Shown: positions 46,345-56,020 of the stretch, piece after piece
How positions within the stretch are numbered: the stretch's first letter is position 1
How the letters are laid out: every line of letters starts with the position of its first letter
Assembly: GCF_005863245.1 (NCBI RefSeq)
Contig: NZ_VBUT01000001.1
Coordinates: forward strand, 496,001-560,000
DNA length: 64,000 bases
From: Nocardia cyriacigeorgica
Lineage (GTDB): Bacteria; Actinomycetota; Actinomycetes; Mycobacteriales; Mycobacteriaceae
Direction: 5' to 3'
Notes under the pieces: model-generated
The model's input: only the letters and a program-made list of their open reading frames with translations
What the model was told of the DNA's origin: nothing
Database searches by the model: none
Position numbers and translations under genes: made by a program

Positions 46345-47847
46345 TCAGCTCAGCGCCGATGACCCGGACTCCGGCTGGGCGTCCGTCGCGTGGCTATCGC
46401 CGGCATCCGCGGTGACCTCGGATTCCCCGGTGCCATTGGACGATTCGGGCTCCGGAACCGAGGCGGTGGGCTGCTCCGCTTCGGCGGAGGAAGGAGTCGC
46501 CTCGGTGCCCGACGCCGCGTCAGCAGGCCGATCACTGTCCGAGTCGGCGGGCTCGACGGCGTTAGCCGGGCCGGAGGGCTCGACGGCCGCAGCCAGGCCG
46601 GGAGTATCGGTGGCCTCGGAAGCGGGAGTCGCGCCGGCAGCGCCAGCGGACTCGGCAGCGGCAGTCACATCGGCAGCACCAGCAGCCTCGGAAGCGGGAG
46701 CCGCGTCGGCAGCACCAGCAGCCTCGGCAGCGGGAGCCGCGTCGGCAGCGGGAGCCGCGTCGGCAGCGGGAGCCGCGTCGGCAGCGCCAGCGGACTCGAC
46801 AGCGGGGCTCTCGCCGAGTGCACCAGCGGCCTCGGCAGTTGAGCCCGTATCGGCACGATCGGCGGGCTCGGCAGCAGTAGCCGCGTCGGCGGCACCGGAA
46901 GCCTCGACCGCGGCCGTCGTGCCTGCGTCAGCGGCAGCTGTCTCGACAGGCTCGACGCGCTCGGCGGTGGGGGCCGTGGCGTCCGCGACCTCAGCCGATC
47001 CCGCCACACCACCATCGGCAGCAGCGGTTGCGGCGGCTGCCTCGGCGCTCTCGGCCGACGCCGTCGCACCGGAGCCGGCATCGCCGCTCTCGCCGCGCAG
47101 CGCTTCCTTCGGAACCAGATCCACCGCGGCATCGTCGTAGGCCTCGTACAGCGGCGAACCCGCGCCACTCGGCACGGTGACGTCGGAGTGCGCGCCGCAG
47201 CCGTACTCGGTGTGCACGACATGCCCGTCGGCGCCCATCGCATTACCGCAGACGCCGAAACACGCCCGCAGCGCGCCGGCCAGCGGCAGATAGAAACCGC
47301 AGGTGCCGCAGGTGCCCGGCGCCGCCTTGGCCATCTCGGTATCGGGACCGAACTCGGTGTACCAGCGCTGCGCCGCCTCCTCGCGGCCCTCCAGGCTGAG
47401 CACCTGCGAGCGGCCCAGGCCCACCTGATAGGCCACGTCGTCGATCTCGGGATCGCCGGTGGCGGTGTAGCCGGGAGCCAGCCGCGGATCGTTCGGCGGC
47501 GGGGCCAGCAGATCGCCGGGAGCCAGATCGCCAGGACGCACCCGCTGATCCCATGGCACGAATTCGGGCGCGATCAACGCGTCCGGGCCCGGCAGCAGGG
47601 CCGACTCGCTGACCGTCGGACGGTCCGCACCCGGCGGCGCCGCCACCACGACCGCCCACTGCCAGCCGCGATAGCCGGTCAGGGTGGCCTCGAAGCGATG
47701 TGTTGCCGCGTTGTCGTCCTCGGCGGACACACCAAGATGCGCACCGACCCCGGATGGCTCCAGCTCGAGGAGCGCACGACGGGCAAGCTCGACGGCGTCG
47801 GCCAGAACAGGCCGCACGCCGGAGTCCGAAACAGAAACTGCGCTCAC
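46345..47847 (-). CDS. DUF3027 protein with long Ala/Glu-rich tail
   Basis: A 500-residue protein. Residues 1-250 are the DUF3027 domain, with a zinc-ribbon-like CGTCGFYLPLAGALRACFGV and a C-G-N, H-T-E-Y-G-C-G pattern. Residues 255-480 are a low-complexity Ala/Glu/Asp/Ser tail. The start lies only 17 bp from the divergent glutaminyl cyclase gene start. The family is known from actinobacteria; function unknown. Confidence 0.85.
   Translation of the reverse strand: MSAVSVSDSGVRPVLADAVELARRALLELEPSGVGAHLGVSAEDDNAATHRFEATLTGYRGWQWAVVVAAPPGADRPTVSESALLPGPDALIAPEFVPWDQRVRPGDLAPGDLLAPPPNDPRLAPGYTATGDPEIDDVAYQVGLGRSQVLSLEGREEAAQRWYTEFGPDTEMAKAAPGTCGTCGFYLPLAGALRACFGVCGNAMGADGHVVHTEYGCGAHSDVTVPSGAGSPLYEAYDDAAVDLVPKEALRGESGDAGSGATASAESAEAAAATAAADGGVAGSAEVADATAPTAERVEPVETAAADAGTTAAVEASGAADAATAAEPADRADTGSTAEAAGALGESPAVESAGAADAAPAADAAPAADAAPAAEAAGAADAAPASEAAGAADVTAAAESAGAAGATPASEATDTPGLAAAVEPSGPANAVEPADSDSDRPADAASGTEATPSSAEAEQPTASVPEPESSNGTGESEVTADAGDSHATDAQPESGSSALS
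46520..46860 (-). repeat. Intragenic Ala-rich tandem repeat in the DUF3027 gene
   Basis: On the plus strand, gcagcgggagccgcgtcg recurs several times around 46730-46790 and related units surround it. The coding strand gives repeated ADAAPAADAAPAAEAAGA-type units of 6-13 residues. Length polymorphism is expected. Confidence 0.75.
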
Positions 47848-47864
47848 GGCCTACATTTTGCCGT

Positions 47865-48650
47865 ATGGAGACCGATCGGCGTTCGCTGGCCGTCGCTGCC
47901 CTGCTCTGCCTGCTCACCGCGACCGGTTGTGCGCGCGCCGAGGACCCGGCAGATCAGGCGCCACAGCTGGTCGTGGAGGTCCTCGGCACGACCCCGCACG
48001 ACCCGCGCGCCTTCACCCAGGGCTTGCAGATCGCCGACGGCGTGCTCTACGAGAGCACCGGGATGCCGGGCGAGTCGGGCGTGCGCGCCGTCGACCGCGC
48101 CACCGGCGCCGAACTCGCCGCCGCGGAACTGCCACCGCCACTGTTCGGTGAGGGCATTGCCGTCGCGGGTGACATGCTGTGGCAACTCACCTGGAAGGAC
48201 GGCATCGCCTTCGCCCGCGATCCAGCCACCCTCGCCGAGCGCGGGCAGGTGTCCTACGAGGGCGAAGGCTGGGGCCTGTGCGCCCGCGACGGGCAGCTGG
48301 TCATGAGCGACGGCTCGGCCACCCTGACCTTCCGCGACCCGGTCACCTTCGCCCGCACCGGCTCGGTCGAACTGCACGGCCGCCCGTCGGCGCGGCTGAA
48401 CGAACTGGAGTGCGCGGCCGACGGCTCGGTCTACGCCAACACCTGGCCCACCGACGAAATCCTGCGCATCGACCCCCGCACCGGCGAGATCCTCGCCACC
48501 ATCGACGCCTCGGGCCTGCTCTCGCCAGGCGAACGCGCAGGCGCCGATGTCCTCAACGGCATCACCCAGATTCCGGGCACCGACCGCTTCCTGCTCACCG
48601 GCAAGTACTGGCCCACCATGTTCGAAGTGCGTTTCGTCCCCGCGCCGTAG
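47865..48650 (+). CDS. Glutaminyl-peptide cyclotransferase lipoprotein
   Basis: A 261-residue beta-propeller-type glutamine cyclotransferase (TPHDPRAFTQGLQIADGVLY, ARLNELECAADGSVYANTWP, DVLNGITQIPGTDRFLLTGK). Signal peptide ends in the lipobox TATGC. It cyclises N-terminal Gln to pyroglutamate on exported proteins. ATG at 47865. Its start and that of the divergent DUF3027 gene are 17 bp apart. Confidence 0.9.
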   Translation: METDRRSLAVAALLCLLTATGCARAEDPADQAPQLVVEVLGTTPHDPRAFTQGLQIADGVLYESTGMPGESGVRAVDRATGAELAAAELPPPLFGEGIAVAGDMLWQLTWKDGIAFARDPATLAERGQVSYEGEGWGLCARDGQLVMSDGSATLTFRDPVTFARTGSVELHGRPSARLNELECAADGSVYANTWPTDEILRIDPRTGEILATIDASGLLSPGERAGADVLNGITQIPGTDRFLLTGKYWPTMFEVRFVPAP

Positions 48651-48727
48651 GCGAACCACGTCACTTTCGGTGGATTCGCCGGAGCGTGCGTGAACCCCAC
48701 CGGCCGTTGTGCGCCAGAATTGACGTT

Positions 48728-50527
48728 GTGACTACTCCCAGCGATCCCCCCGGTCCCGATCGCGGTCGGTGGGACGGCGAAGAGTACCCACCGTACGAGC
48801 GGCACCCCGGGTTCGACCGGTATCCGCCACCCAACGCGCCACGGCGACGTCGTCCGTTGCCGCCGCTGCCGCCGGACCACCCCGGCACCACCCCGCCGCC
48901 GACCCGTCCGCTGACGGAGGTCGAGCGCGAACCCGGCCGTGGTTCGGGTGGACGGTTCACCCGGTCGATGCGCAAAGAACAGCCGCGCCGGGTCGACGAC
49001 CGGCGCACCGAGCAGGCACCCGAGGACGACACCGGCCGCGTCGACGACCGCAGGGTCCCGCGCAAACTCACCGTCACCCGGGTCGCCGCGCTGCGCGGTA
49101 AGGAGCTGACCGAGAAGGGCTTCGCCACCTTCCAGCGCGCGGCCAAGGCCGACGGCGCCGATAAGTCGGGCCTGACCGCGCTCACGTACGCGACGATGAC
49201 GAACTTCGCCCTGGACGCCGCGATCGCCGTCGCCCTGGCCAATACGTTGTTCTTCGCCAGCGCGACCGCCGAGAGCAAAACCAAGGTGGCGCTGTATCTG
49301 CTGATCACCATCGCGCCGTTCGCGGTGATCGCGCCGCTGATCGGGCCGGCGCTCGACCGCTTGCAGCGCGGGCGCAGGCTGGCGCTGGCGTCATCGTTCG
49401 CGGTGCGCGCGGTGCTGGCCGTGGTGCTCATCGTCGACTTCGATACCTGGGCGTTGTATCCGCTGGCGCTGTGCATGATGGTGCTGAGCAAATCGTTCGC
49501 CGTACTCAAGAGCGCGGTGACGCCACGTGTGCTGCCACCGGGGATAGATCTGGTCCGCACCAATTCCCGGCTGACGGTGTTCGGCCTGGTCGGCGGCACG
49601 ATGGGCGCCGGTGCGATCGCCGCGCTCGCGGCCGCGGCGTTCGGCTCGACGGGCGCGCTGGTGCTGGCGGTCGCCATCGCCTGCGCGGGCACCTATCTGA
49701 GCCTGCGGATTCCGCGCTGGGTGGAGATCACCGAGGGCGAGGTGCCGGCCACCCTGAGCTACCACAGCGACGACCCCGACACCGAGGTCATCCCGTCGGG
49801 CAAGAAGTCCGCGGTGCCCGCCCGCAAACGACGTCAACCGCTGGGGCGCGCGGTGGTGACCGGACTCTGGGGCAACAGCAGCATCCGCGTGCTCACCGGT
49901 TTCCTCACCTTCTATGTGGCGTTCGTCGCCAAGGCCACCGAACATCGTCCGGTGCAGCAGGCTGCCATGCTCGGTGTGGTCGGCGCGGCCGCCGCGGTCG
50001 GCAATTTCGCCGGCAATGCCAGCGGCGCCAGGATCAAACTGGGCAGGCCCTCGCTGATCGTGGTCAACTGCACGGCCGCCTGCGCGGTCGTCGCGCTGTT
50101 CGCGATCTTCGCCGACAATCTGCTCGGCGCGGCGGTGGCGGCGCTGGTCGCCGCCGGTGCCAGCGCGCTGGCCAAGGTGTCGCTGGACGCCTCCATCCAG
50201 GACGATCTGCCGCCGGAGTCGATCGCGTCCGGGTTCGGGCGTTCGGAGACCGTGCTCCAGCTGAGCTGGGTGGTCGGCGGCGCGGCCGGGGTGCTGCTGC
50301 CGACCGACTACTGGAAGGGTTTCGCGGTGGTCTCGGTGATCTTGGTGGCGGGCCTGGTCCAGACTGTGGTGAGTTATCGCGGACATTCGCTGCTGCCGGG
50401 CCTCGGCGGCAATCGGCCCCAGCACGCCGAGCAGGTGGTACCGCACCACAGCACCGCCGACACCCCAGGCAGCGCCCGCCGCCACGGCCGGACCGCCGAC
50501 ATCAGACGAGGAGATCCCATCCGGTGA
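48728..50527 (+). CDS. MFS-type membrane protein with long Pro/Arg-rich N terminus (Rv0876c-like)
   Basis: A 599-residue protein. Residues 1-120 are hydrophilic, Pro/Arg-rich and probably cytosolic and disordered; then come about 12 membrane helices (IAVALANTLFFASATAESK, LVVGGAAGVLLPTDY-like parts). Gene order matches Rv0876c. GTG at 48728 is preferred because the upstream frame overlaps the cyclase gene. Its stop overlaps the next start (GTGA). Substrate unknown. Confidence 0.82.
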   Translation: MTTPSDPPGPDRGRWDGEEYPPYERHPGFDRYPPPNAPRRRRPLPPLPPDHPGTTPPPTRPLTEVEREPGRGSGGRFTRSMRKEQPRRVDDRRTEQAPEDDTGRVDDRRVPRKLTVTRVAALRGKELTEKGFATFQRAAKADGADKSGLTALTYATMTNFALDAAIAVALANTLFFASATAESKTKVALYLLITIAPFAVIAPLIGPALDRLQRGRRLALASSFAVRAVLAVVLIVDFDTWALYPLALCMMVLSKSFAVLKSAVTPRVLPPGIDLVRTNSRLTVFGLVGGTMGAGAIAALAAAAFGSTGALVLAVAIACAGTYLSLRIPRWVEITEGEVPATLSYHSDDPDTEVIPSGKKSAVPARKRRQPLGRAVVTGLWGNSSIRVLTGFLTFYVAFVAKATEHRPVQQAAMLGVVGAAAAVGNFAGNASGARIKLGRPSLIVVNCTAACAVVALFAIFADNLLGAAVAALVAAGASALAKVSLDASIQDDLPPESIASGFGRSETVLQLSWVVGGAAGVLLPTDYWKGFAVVSVILVAGLVQTVVSYRGHSLLPGLGGNRPQHAEQVVPHHSTADTPGSARRHGRTADIRRGDPIR

Positions 50528-51033
50528 GCAAACCCAACGCCCGCACCATCGTCGCGCTGTTCACCGCCGGTGTGCTGGTGCTGTCGGCCGCCTTCGTCGG
50601 CGTCCTGACGGTGCTCGTGCGCAACGCCGAAGAGCACGATCCGGAGATCACCGCGTACGCGCACGGCCGCACGGTCACGGTGCCGCCGTTCATGTACTGC
50701 ACGGTGCGGATGGAGGACTGCCGCTACGGCGAGACCGTCACCCTCGAAGTGCCGCCCGGGTATCCGCTGCAACTGTCGCTACCCAGCGAGATCGCCGACG
50801 CGCCCTGGCTGATCCAGCAGGTGTACGCGCTGCCATCGGGCGAGGAGATCGCCAAGGTGCGCAGGCACACCGAGTTCCCGGACGGGGTGCGCGCGTTCAC
50901 CGTCGAGTCGCAGCCGGAACCGGATCTGCGGCTGGTCGGGGTGGAGATGCAGCTGCCGATCCTCGCGCGCGACGAGACCGGAGCCGAGTTCTACGTGCCG
51001 CACGCGGCGTGGTCGATCAGGACCGCCGAGTAA
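50524..51033 (+). CDS. DUF2771 protein (Rv0875c-like)
   Basis: A 169-residue protein with an N-terminal membrane anchor (IVALFTAGVLVLSAAFVGVL) and an exported domain (FMYCTVRMEDCRYGETVTLE, then PPGYPLQLSLPSEIADAPW). GTG start overlaps the stop of the MFS gene, so they are coupled and may act together in the envelope. Function unknown. Confidence 0.85.
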   Translation: MSKPNARTIVALFTAGVLVLSAAFVGVLTVLVRNAEEHDPEITAYAHGRTVTVPPFMYCTVRMEDCRYGETVTLEVPPGYPLQLSLPSEIADAPWLIQQVYALPSGEEIAKVRRHTEFPDGVRAFTVESQPEPDLRLVGVEMQLPILARDETGAEFYVPHAAWSIRTAE

Positions 51034-51048
51034 GCGCATCCGGACAGC

Positions 51049-51087
51049 AGAACGGTCGCGAGCATCGAGGATGCCCGCGACCGTTCT
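51049..51087. terminator. Bidirectional terminator between DUF2771 gene and cspB
   Basis: AGAACGGTCGCG (51049-51060) pairs with CGCGACCGTTCT (51076-51087), a 12-bp perfect stem with a 15-nt loop, 15 bp after the DUF2771 stop and 21 bp from the convergent cspB stop. Confidence 0.85.
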
Positions 51088-51108
51088 ACTTTGTGCGGTC
51101 TGCGCCGC

Positions 51109-51528
51109 TCAGTGATCGAGTTCGCGGGCGACGGCCCGGACGACCTCGGAGATCCGCTGCGCGGTCTTGCGATCGGGGTATTTGCCCTTGCGCAGGTCGG
51201 GCTGCACCTTGGCCTCGAGCAAGGTGATCATGTCCTCGACCATGCCGTGCAGCTCGTCGGGGGAATGCCTGCGCGCGGCGGGCTCCTTGCGGGCGGCCCG
51301 CTCCTGGCCCTGCCGCACCGACGGCGGCGCCTCGAGCAACTTGAGGCTCAGCGCCTGCGGCCCGCGACGGCCGGCGGCCATCCCGAATTCCACGCGCTGA
51401 CCCGGCTTGAGGGTCTCGATGCCTTGGGGCAGCGCGGAAGAGCGGACGTAGACGTCCTCACCCTCGTCCTGGGAAAGGAAGCCGAAGCCCTTTTCGACGT
51501 CGTACCACTTCACCCTGCCGGTCGGCAC
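51109..51528 (-). CDS. cspB: Cold-shock-domain protein CspB with C-terminal extension
   Basis: A 139-residue protein: residues 1-66 are a cold-shock domain ([20 protein letters not shown], with the RNP1 KGFGFL; then [10 protein letters not shown]), and a further 70-residue basic-acidic helical extension ([20 protein letters not shown]) follows. Matches Rv0871 CspB closely from memory. Binds single-stranded nucleic acid. GTG at 51528 chosen by homology to the MPTG start of CspB. Confidence 0.93.
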   Translation of the reverse strand: MPTGRVKWYDVEKGFGFLSQDEGEDVYVRSSALPQGIETLKPGQRVEFGMAAGRRGPQALSLKLLEAPPSVRQGQERAARKEPAARRHSPDELHGMVEDMITLLEAKVQPDLRKGKYPDRKTAQRISEVVRAVARELDH

Positions 51529-51727
51529 TGCGCTCACCCGTTCATCATTCGAAACCCGGACCCTTGCGGCCCGGGCAGATCCGTATTCGAAGCACCCGCG
51601 CGGCGGCGCCGCGATCAGGTCTTGCCCTTGTGCGAAAGAACGCGCCCCACAGGTATGCAGGACGCGCATTGCCGTCGAGTCTACCCCGGTGCCCACCGCG
51701 CAAGCACATCAGTTTTACGGTGCAGCG

Positions 51728-51970
51728 GTGACGAACACTCCCTCGCAGCCGCCGTCGGGCGGTTCGCCGCGCCGCTCCGGTGACTGGTTGCTCCAGCTCG
51801 CGCTCGGTGTCTTCACGGTCGGCCTGCTGGCGATCGTCGCCATTTTCCTGACGCCGATCTTCACCGACGGCAAGCCGGGGCTGTGGCTGTATCTGCTGGC
51901 GATGCTGACGCCGATCGGATTCGTCTTGGCGCTGGTGTTCACCCTGCGCTCCGGCAGACGAGCCAAGTGA
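51728..51970 (+). CDS. Small membrane protein
   Basis: An 80-residue protein with two membrane helices (LLQLALGVFTVGLLAIVAIF and LYLLAMLTPIGFVLALVFTL) and a short basic C terminus. GTG at 51728 is used; a longer frame to 51689 exists. Family not recognised; position between cspB and rpfA fits Rv0870c, but size differs. Confidence 0.7.
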   Translation: MTNTPSQPPSGGSPRRSGDWLLQLALGVFTVGLLAIVAIFLTPIFTDGKPGLWLYLLAMLTPIGFVLALVFTLRSGRRAK

Positions 51971-52011
51971 CGTCAACTAGTTACCCAGGGCAATCGTTAC
52001 CCAATCCGGCC

Positions 52012-52027
52012 TGTGATCCTCATCACA
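52012..52027. promoter_or_regulatory. Perfect Crp-type site (TGTGA-N6-TCACA) upstream of rpfA
   Basis: TGTGATCCTCATCACA matches the Crp consensus at all ten specified bases. It lies 331 bp upstream of the rpfA start and at the head of a long leader region. In M. tuberculosis the rpfA promoter is a known target of the cAMP receptor protein Rv3676, so conservation is plausible. Confidence 0.85.
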
Positions 52028-52159
52028 TAACGGCCAGGTAACAGAACGTTCTTGCACCCACCGCCCCCACCGTGCAGCCCGCCTAGCTGCACAGAGTGGT
52101 CTATGCCCGCCCGAGACCACTCCGAGACCCCCGCGTACACGCCGGTTACCAAATGGTGA

Positions 52160-52996
<837 letters not shown>

Positions 52997-53013
52997 CCCG
53001 AGTCTCTACGACC

Positions 53014-53054
53014 GTGGCCCCGCATCCCATCGGATGCGGGGCCACAGTCGTTTT
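53014..53054 (+). terminator. Rho-independent terminator of rpfA
   Basis: GTGGCCCCGCATCC (53014-53027) pairs with GGATGCGGGGCCAC (53032-53045), a perfect 14-bp stem with a 4-nt loop, followed by agtcGTTTT. It is 17 bp after the rpfA stop. The 240 bp from here to 53294 show no convincing gene. Confidence 0.92.
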
Positions 53055-53294
53055 CGCGTATTGCGGTCGGATGCGCTATCCGCGCCAGGCAGGAACCGGC
53101 ACGGCGGCGGGTGGCGAAACCACTTCGGCACCGGGCACGCTGGATCGAACCCCGGACACGCCGAAGCCGTCCGCGGACATGCGTCTACGCGGACGGACTG
53201 TCGAGAGCATCGCCGATCGCGATGAACGTCCGAAGGCGACGGCCTTCGTATCGCCCACGGTCCGCGACGACGCCGACGGACGCGGGCAACCGGC

Positions 53295-53483
53295 TCAGCG
53301 GTTGATAACGGTGTTCGGGTGGACGTACGGCAGCTTGTCGGCGGCCACCGGGAATTCGGTGTCCTCGCCGAACGGGGACAGGTTGCCGGAGCGCGAGGAC
53401 GACAGCTCGGTCACCGCATGCTCACCGTCGGCGACCTGCGGCCAGCCGTTGTCGACATAGGGCTTCTTCGATTTGTTCACCAC
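53295..53483 (-). CDS. Conserved 62-residue small protein
   Basis: A small acidic protein, starting VVNKSKKPYVDNGWPQVADG and continuing HAVTELSSSRSGNLSPFGED, with a PVAADKLPYVHPNTVI end. GTG start at 53483 (another at 53480). It shares no helix-rich pattern and is mostly polar, with many Pro/Asn/Ser, suggesting a short binding peptide. The sequence is familiar to me as a small conserved actinobacterial protein at this locus, without a function. It lies within a larger open frame that antisenses the next gene but only this part is coding-like. Confidence 0.65.
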   Translation of the reverse strand: MVNKSKKPYVDNGWPQVADGEHAVTELSSSRSGNLSPFGEDTEFPVAADKLPYVHPNTVINR

Positions 53484-53604
53484 GCGCCCATTCTGGCATG
53501 AGGCCTGCGCGAACCGGGCACATGGTCGCCTCCCGATTGCGATGGCAGGCCGGCCGCGGCTCCTGCTCCGGCGGTGCGCGGGCACACATCGTAGGCTGAA
53601 TCCG

Positions 53605-55890
53605 ATGACCGGTACCGACTCTCTGGCCGACTGGCTCGGCGCCCGCAGCGATGCCGAGCTGGTGTCGCTGCTCGAGCTGCGGCCCGATCTGGCGGTGCCG
53701 CTGCCCTCCTCGATGACGGTGCTCGCCGCCCGCGCCGAACAGCGGGCCTCGGTGCTGCGCGCCGCCGACGAGCTCGACACTCTCGAGTTCGCCATCATCG
53801 AGACGCTGGCCGTGCGGGCCGCCTCGGCGCAGCTGCCGCTGACCCGTCGCGAGTTGAAGAAGCTGCTGCGCGAGCGGGTGAAGGCCGCACCGGTCGACGC
53901 CGCGCTGAAGCGGCTCACCGAGCGCGCTCTGGTCTGGTCCGACGGTGACGCCCTTCGCGTGGTTCCCGCCGCCGCGGAGGCACTTCCGTGGCCGATGGGC
54001 AGCACCACCGAACTACCGGACGCGCTGACCGAACCGGAGGTCACCGCCGCGCTGGCCGAGATCTCCCCCACCGAACGGGCTTTGCTGGACAAGCTGGCCG
54101 CCACCGGTCCGCGCGGACGCACCAAGGACGCCGCCCCCGGCACCCCGCCCGACCGTCCGGTGCAGCAGTTGCTGAGCCGGCGACTGCTGCGCCCGCTGGA
54201 TGCGGAGACCGTGGAGTTGCCGCTCACCGTCGCCCAGGTGCTGCGCGGCGAGCCCGTCACCGATCCGCACGCGCTCACCCCGCCGGCGCCGGCCACCACC
54301 ACCCACGCACCGGATGAGGTGAACGCGGTGTCCGCCGGTGAGGTCGGTGAGCTGCTGCGCCATTGCGCGAGCGTGCTGGAGGTTCTCGGCCAGGCGCCCG
54401 CACCCGCCCTGCGCGCCGGCGGTCTCGGCGTGCGCGAGACCCGCCGGATCGCCAAGCACACCGGCACCGACGAACAGCGCACCGGCCTGCTCATCGAGCT
54501 ACTCGCCGCCGCCAAACTGATCGACCGCGGGCTGCCGGATCCACCGCCGGATATCGAGAGCACCGACGATTTCTGGGCGCCCACTCCCGCCGCCGACTCC
54601 TGGCTGGAAGCGCCACCGGCGCGGCGCTGGGTGACGCTGGCACAGGCCTGGCTGGAATCGGATCGGGTGCCGTGGATGATCGGCATGCGCGACGCCAACG
54701 ACAAACCCCTGGCCGCGCTCGCCCATGAACTGCGCACCCCGCACGCGATCCGCGACCGGCGCGCGATGCTCGCGGTGCTGGCGGAGCTGCCCGCGGGCAG
54801 CTCACTCGAACCGTCCGGCGCGGCCCGCCTGCTGGCCTGGCGGGCACCGCGCTGGCGCAGGCATTTCCGGCTCGAGGCGGTCGAGCGCACCTTCGGGGAG
54901 GCGGCGGCGCTCGGGATCATCGGTCGTGGCGCGTTGAGCGGCCCCGGGCGGGCGCTGCTGGCGGAGCAGTCCGACAGCGCCGGCGCGGCGGAAGCGGCGA
55001 TGGAGCAGGCGCTGCCGGATCCGGTGGATCACGTCCTGGTGCAGGCGGATCTGACGGTGATCGCGCCCGGCCCGCTCACGGCGGACCTGCAGAGCCGGAT
55101 CGCGCTGGTCGCCGATGTCGAATCAGCGGGCGCGGCCACCGTGTACCGGATCGGCGAGACCTCGGTGCGGCGCGCGCTCGATGCCGGGCTCACCGCCGCC
55201 GAACTCCACGGGCTGTTCAGCAGGCACTCGCGCACCCCGATCCCGCAGGCCCTGACCTACCTGATCGACGATGTGGCGCGGCGGCACGGTCAGTTGCGGG
55301 CGGGCATGGCGCAGTCGTTCGTCCGCAGCGACGATCCGGCGCTCCTGACCCAGGTGCTCAACGCGCCGGTGGCGGCGGAGCTGGCCTTGCGCGCGATCGC
55401 CCCGACGGTCGCCATCTCGCAGGCCCCGCTGGGCGAACTGCTCGACCGGTTGCGGGCCGCGGGTTTCGCACCGGCCGGGGAGGATTCGGCGGGCATGATT
55501 GTGGACCTGCGCCGGCGCGGCGCCCGCATCGCGGTGCGCCCCCATGCCAGGCAGGCATATCGGCCGGTGCCGCCGAGCACCGAACAGCTGGAACTGCTGG
55601 TGCGGGAATTGCGGGCCGGTGAGCGGGCCGCCGGAGCCAGGTCGACGCAGTCGGTGCGCCCCGACGGCACCCGCACCGGCACCGCCGCGACGCTGGCCCT
55701 GCTGCAACTGGCCGCGCGCGGGCGCCGGGCGGTGAACATCGGTTACGTCGACGCGGCGGGCACCGCCATTCAGCGGGTGGTCGAGCCGGTGCGGATCGGC
55801 AACGGTCAGCTCGACGCGGTGGATCCGGTGACCGGCGCGGTCCGGCACTTCACGCTGCACCGCATCGCGTCGGTCGCGCTGATCGATTGA
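53605..55890 (+). CDS. Helicase-associated protein with winged-helix and WYL-like parts (Rv0862c-like)
   Basis: A 761-residue protein with no helicase motifs of its own. The N-terminal half contains winged-helix-like units (LPLTRRELKKLLRERVKAAP); the C-terminal half contains a helicase C-terminal-associated domain (DHVLVQADLTVIAPGPLTAD) and ends in a WYL-like beta fold (NIGYVDAAGTAIQRVVEPVR, HFTLHRIASVALID). It matches Rv0862c, which sits by the XPB helicase gene; here xpb is 3.3 kb away, separated by three genes. Likely works with XPB on DNA repair. Confidence 0.85.
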   Translation: MTGTDSLADWLGARSDAELVSLLELRPDLAVPLPSSMTVLAARAEQRASVLRAADELDTLEFAIIETLAVRAASAQLPLTRRELKKLLRERVKAAPVDAALKRLTERALVWSDGDALRVVPAAAEALPWPMGSTTELPDALTEPEVTAALAEISPTERALLDKLAATGPRGRTKDAAPGTPPDRPVQQLLSRRLLRPLDAETVELPLTVAQVLRGEPVTDPHALTPPAPATTTHAPDEVNAVSAGEVGELLRHCASVLEVLGQAPAPALRAGGLGVRETRRIAKHTGTDEQRTGLLIELLAAAKLIDRGLPDPPPDIESTDDFWAPTPAADSWLEAPPARRWVTLAQAWLESDRVPWMIGMRDANDKPLAALAHELRTPHAIRDRRAMLAVLAELPAGSSLEPSGAARLLAWRAPRWRRHFRLEAVERTFGEAAALGIIGRGALSGPGRALLAEQSDSAGAAEAAMEQALPDPVDHVLVQADLTVIAPGPLTADLQSRIALVADVESAGAATVYRIGETSVRRALDAGLTAAELHGLFSRHSRTPIPQALTYLIDDVARRHGQLRAGMAQSFVRSDDPALLTQVLNAPVAAELALRAIAPTVAISQAPLGELLDRLRAAGFAPAGEDSAGMIVDLRRRGARIAVRPHARQAYRPVPPSTEQLELLVRELRAGERAAGARSTQSVRPDGTRTGTAATLALLQLAARGRRAVNIGYVDAAGTAIQRVVEPVRIGNGQLDAVDPVTGAVRHFTLHRIASVALID

Positions 55891-55974
55891 GTCGCGACGC
55901 GTAGTTCGCAATACGACCTGAATGGCCGGCCTCGCTCGACAGCTCGAAACAGCGTTGGGCACGCGGAAACAACT

Positions 55975-56001
55975 CGGGCCGTGCCTGGATGGCACGGCCC
56001 G
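55975..56001. terminator. Bidirectional terminator hairpin after the helicase-associated gene
   Basis: CGGGCCGTGCC (55975-55985) pairs with GGCACGGCCCG (55991-56001), an 11-bp perfect stem with 5-nt loop, between convergent genes ending at 55890 and 56021. Confidence 0.85.
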
Positions 56002-56020
56002 TTCCGGACGACAGGGCTGA

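Noticed and set aside
53055..53294. Possible plus-strand gene (MRYPRQAG...) after the rpfA terminator
   Set aside because: No ribosome site, low-complexity composition, and overlap with the small gene on the other strand; no evidence of coding.
53295..54920. Minus-strand 541-codon open frame
   Set aside because: Ser/Arg-rich shadow of the helicase-associated gene; only its last 62 codons are accepted as a gene.
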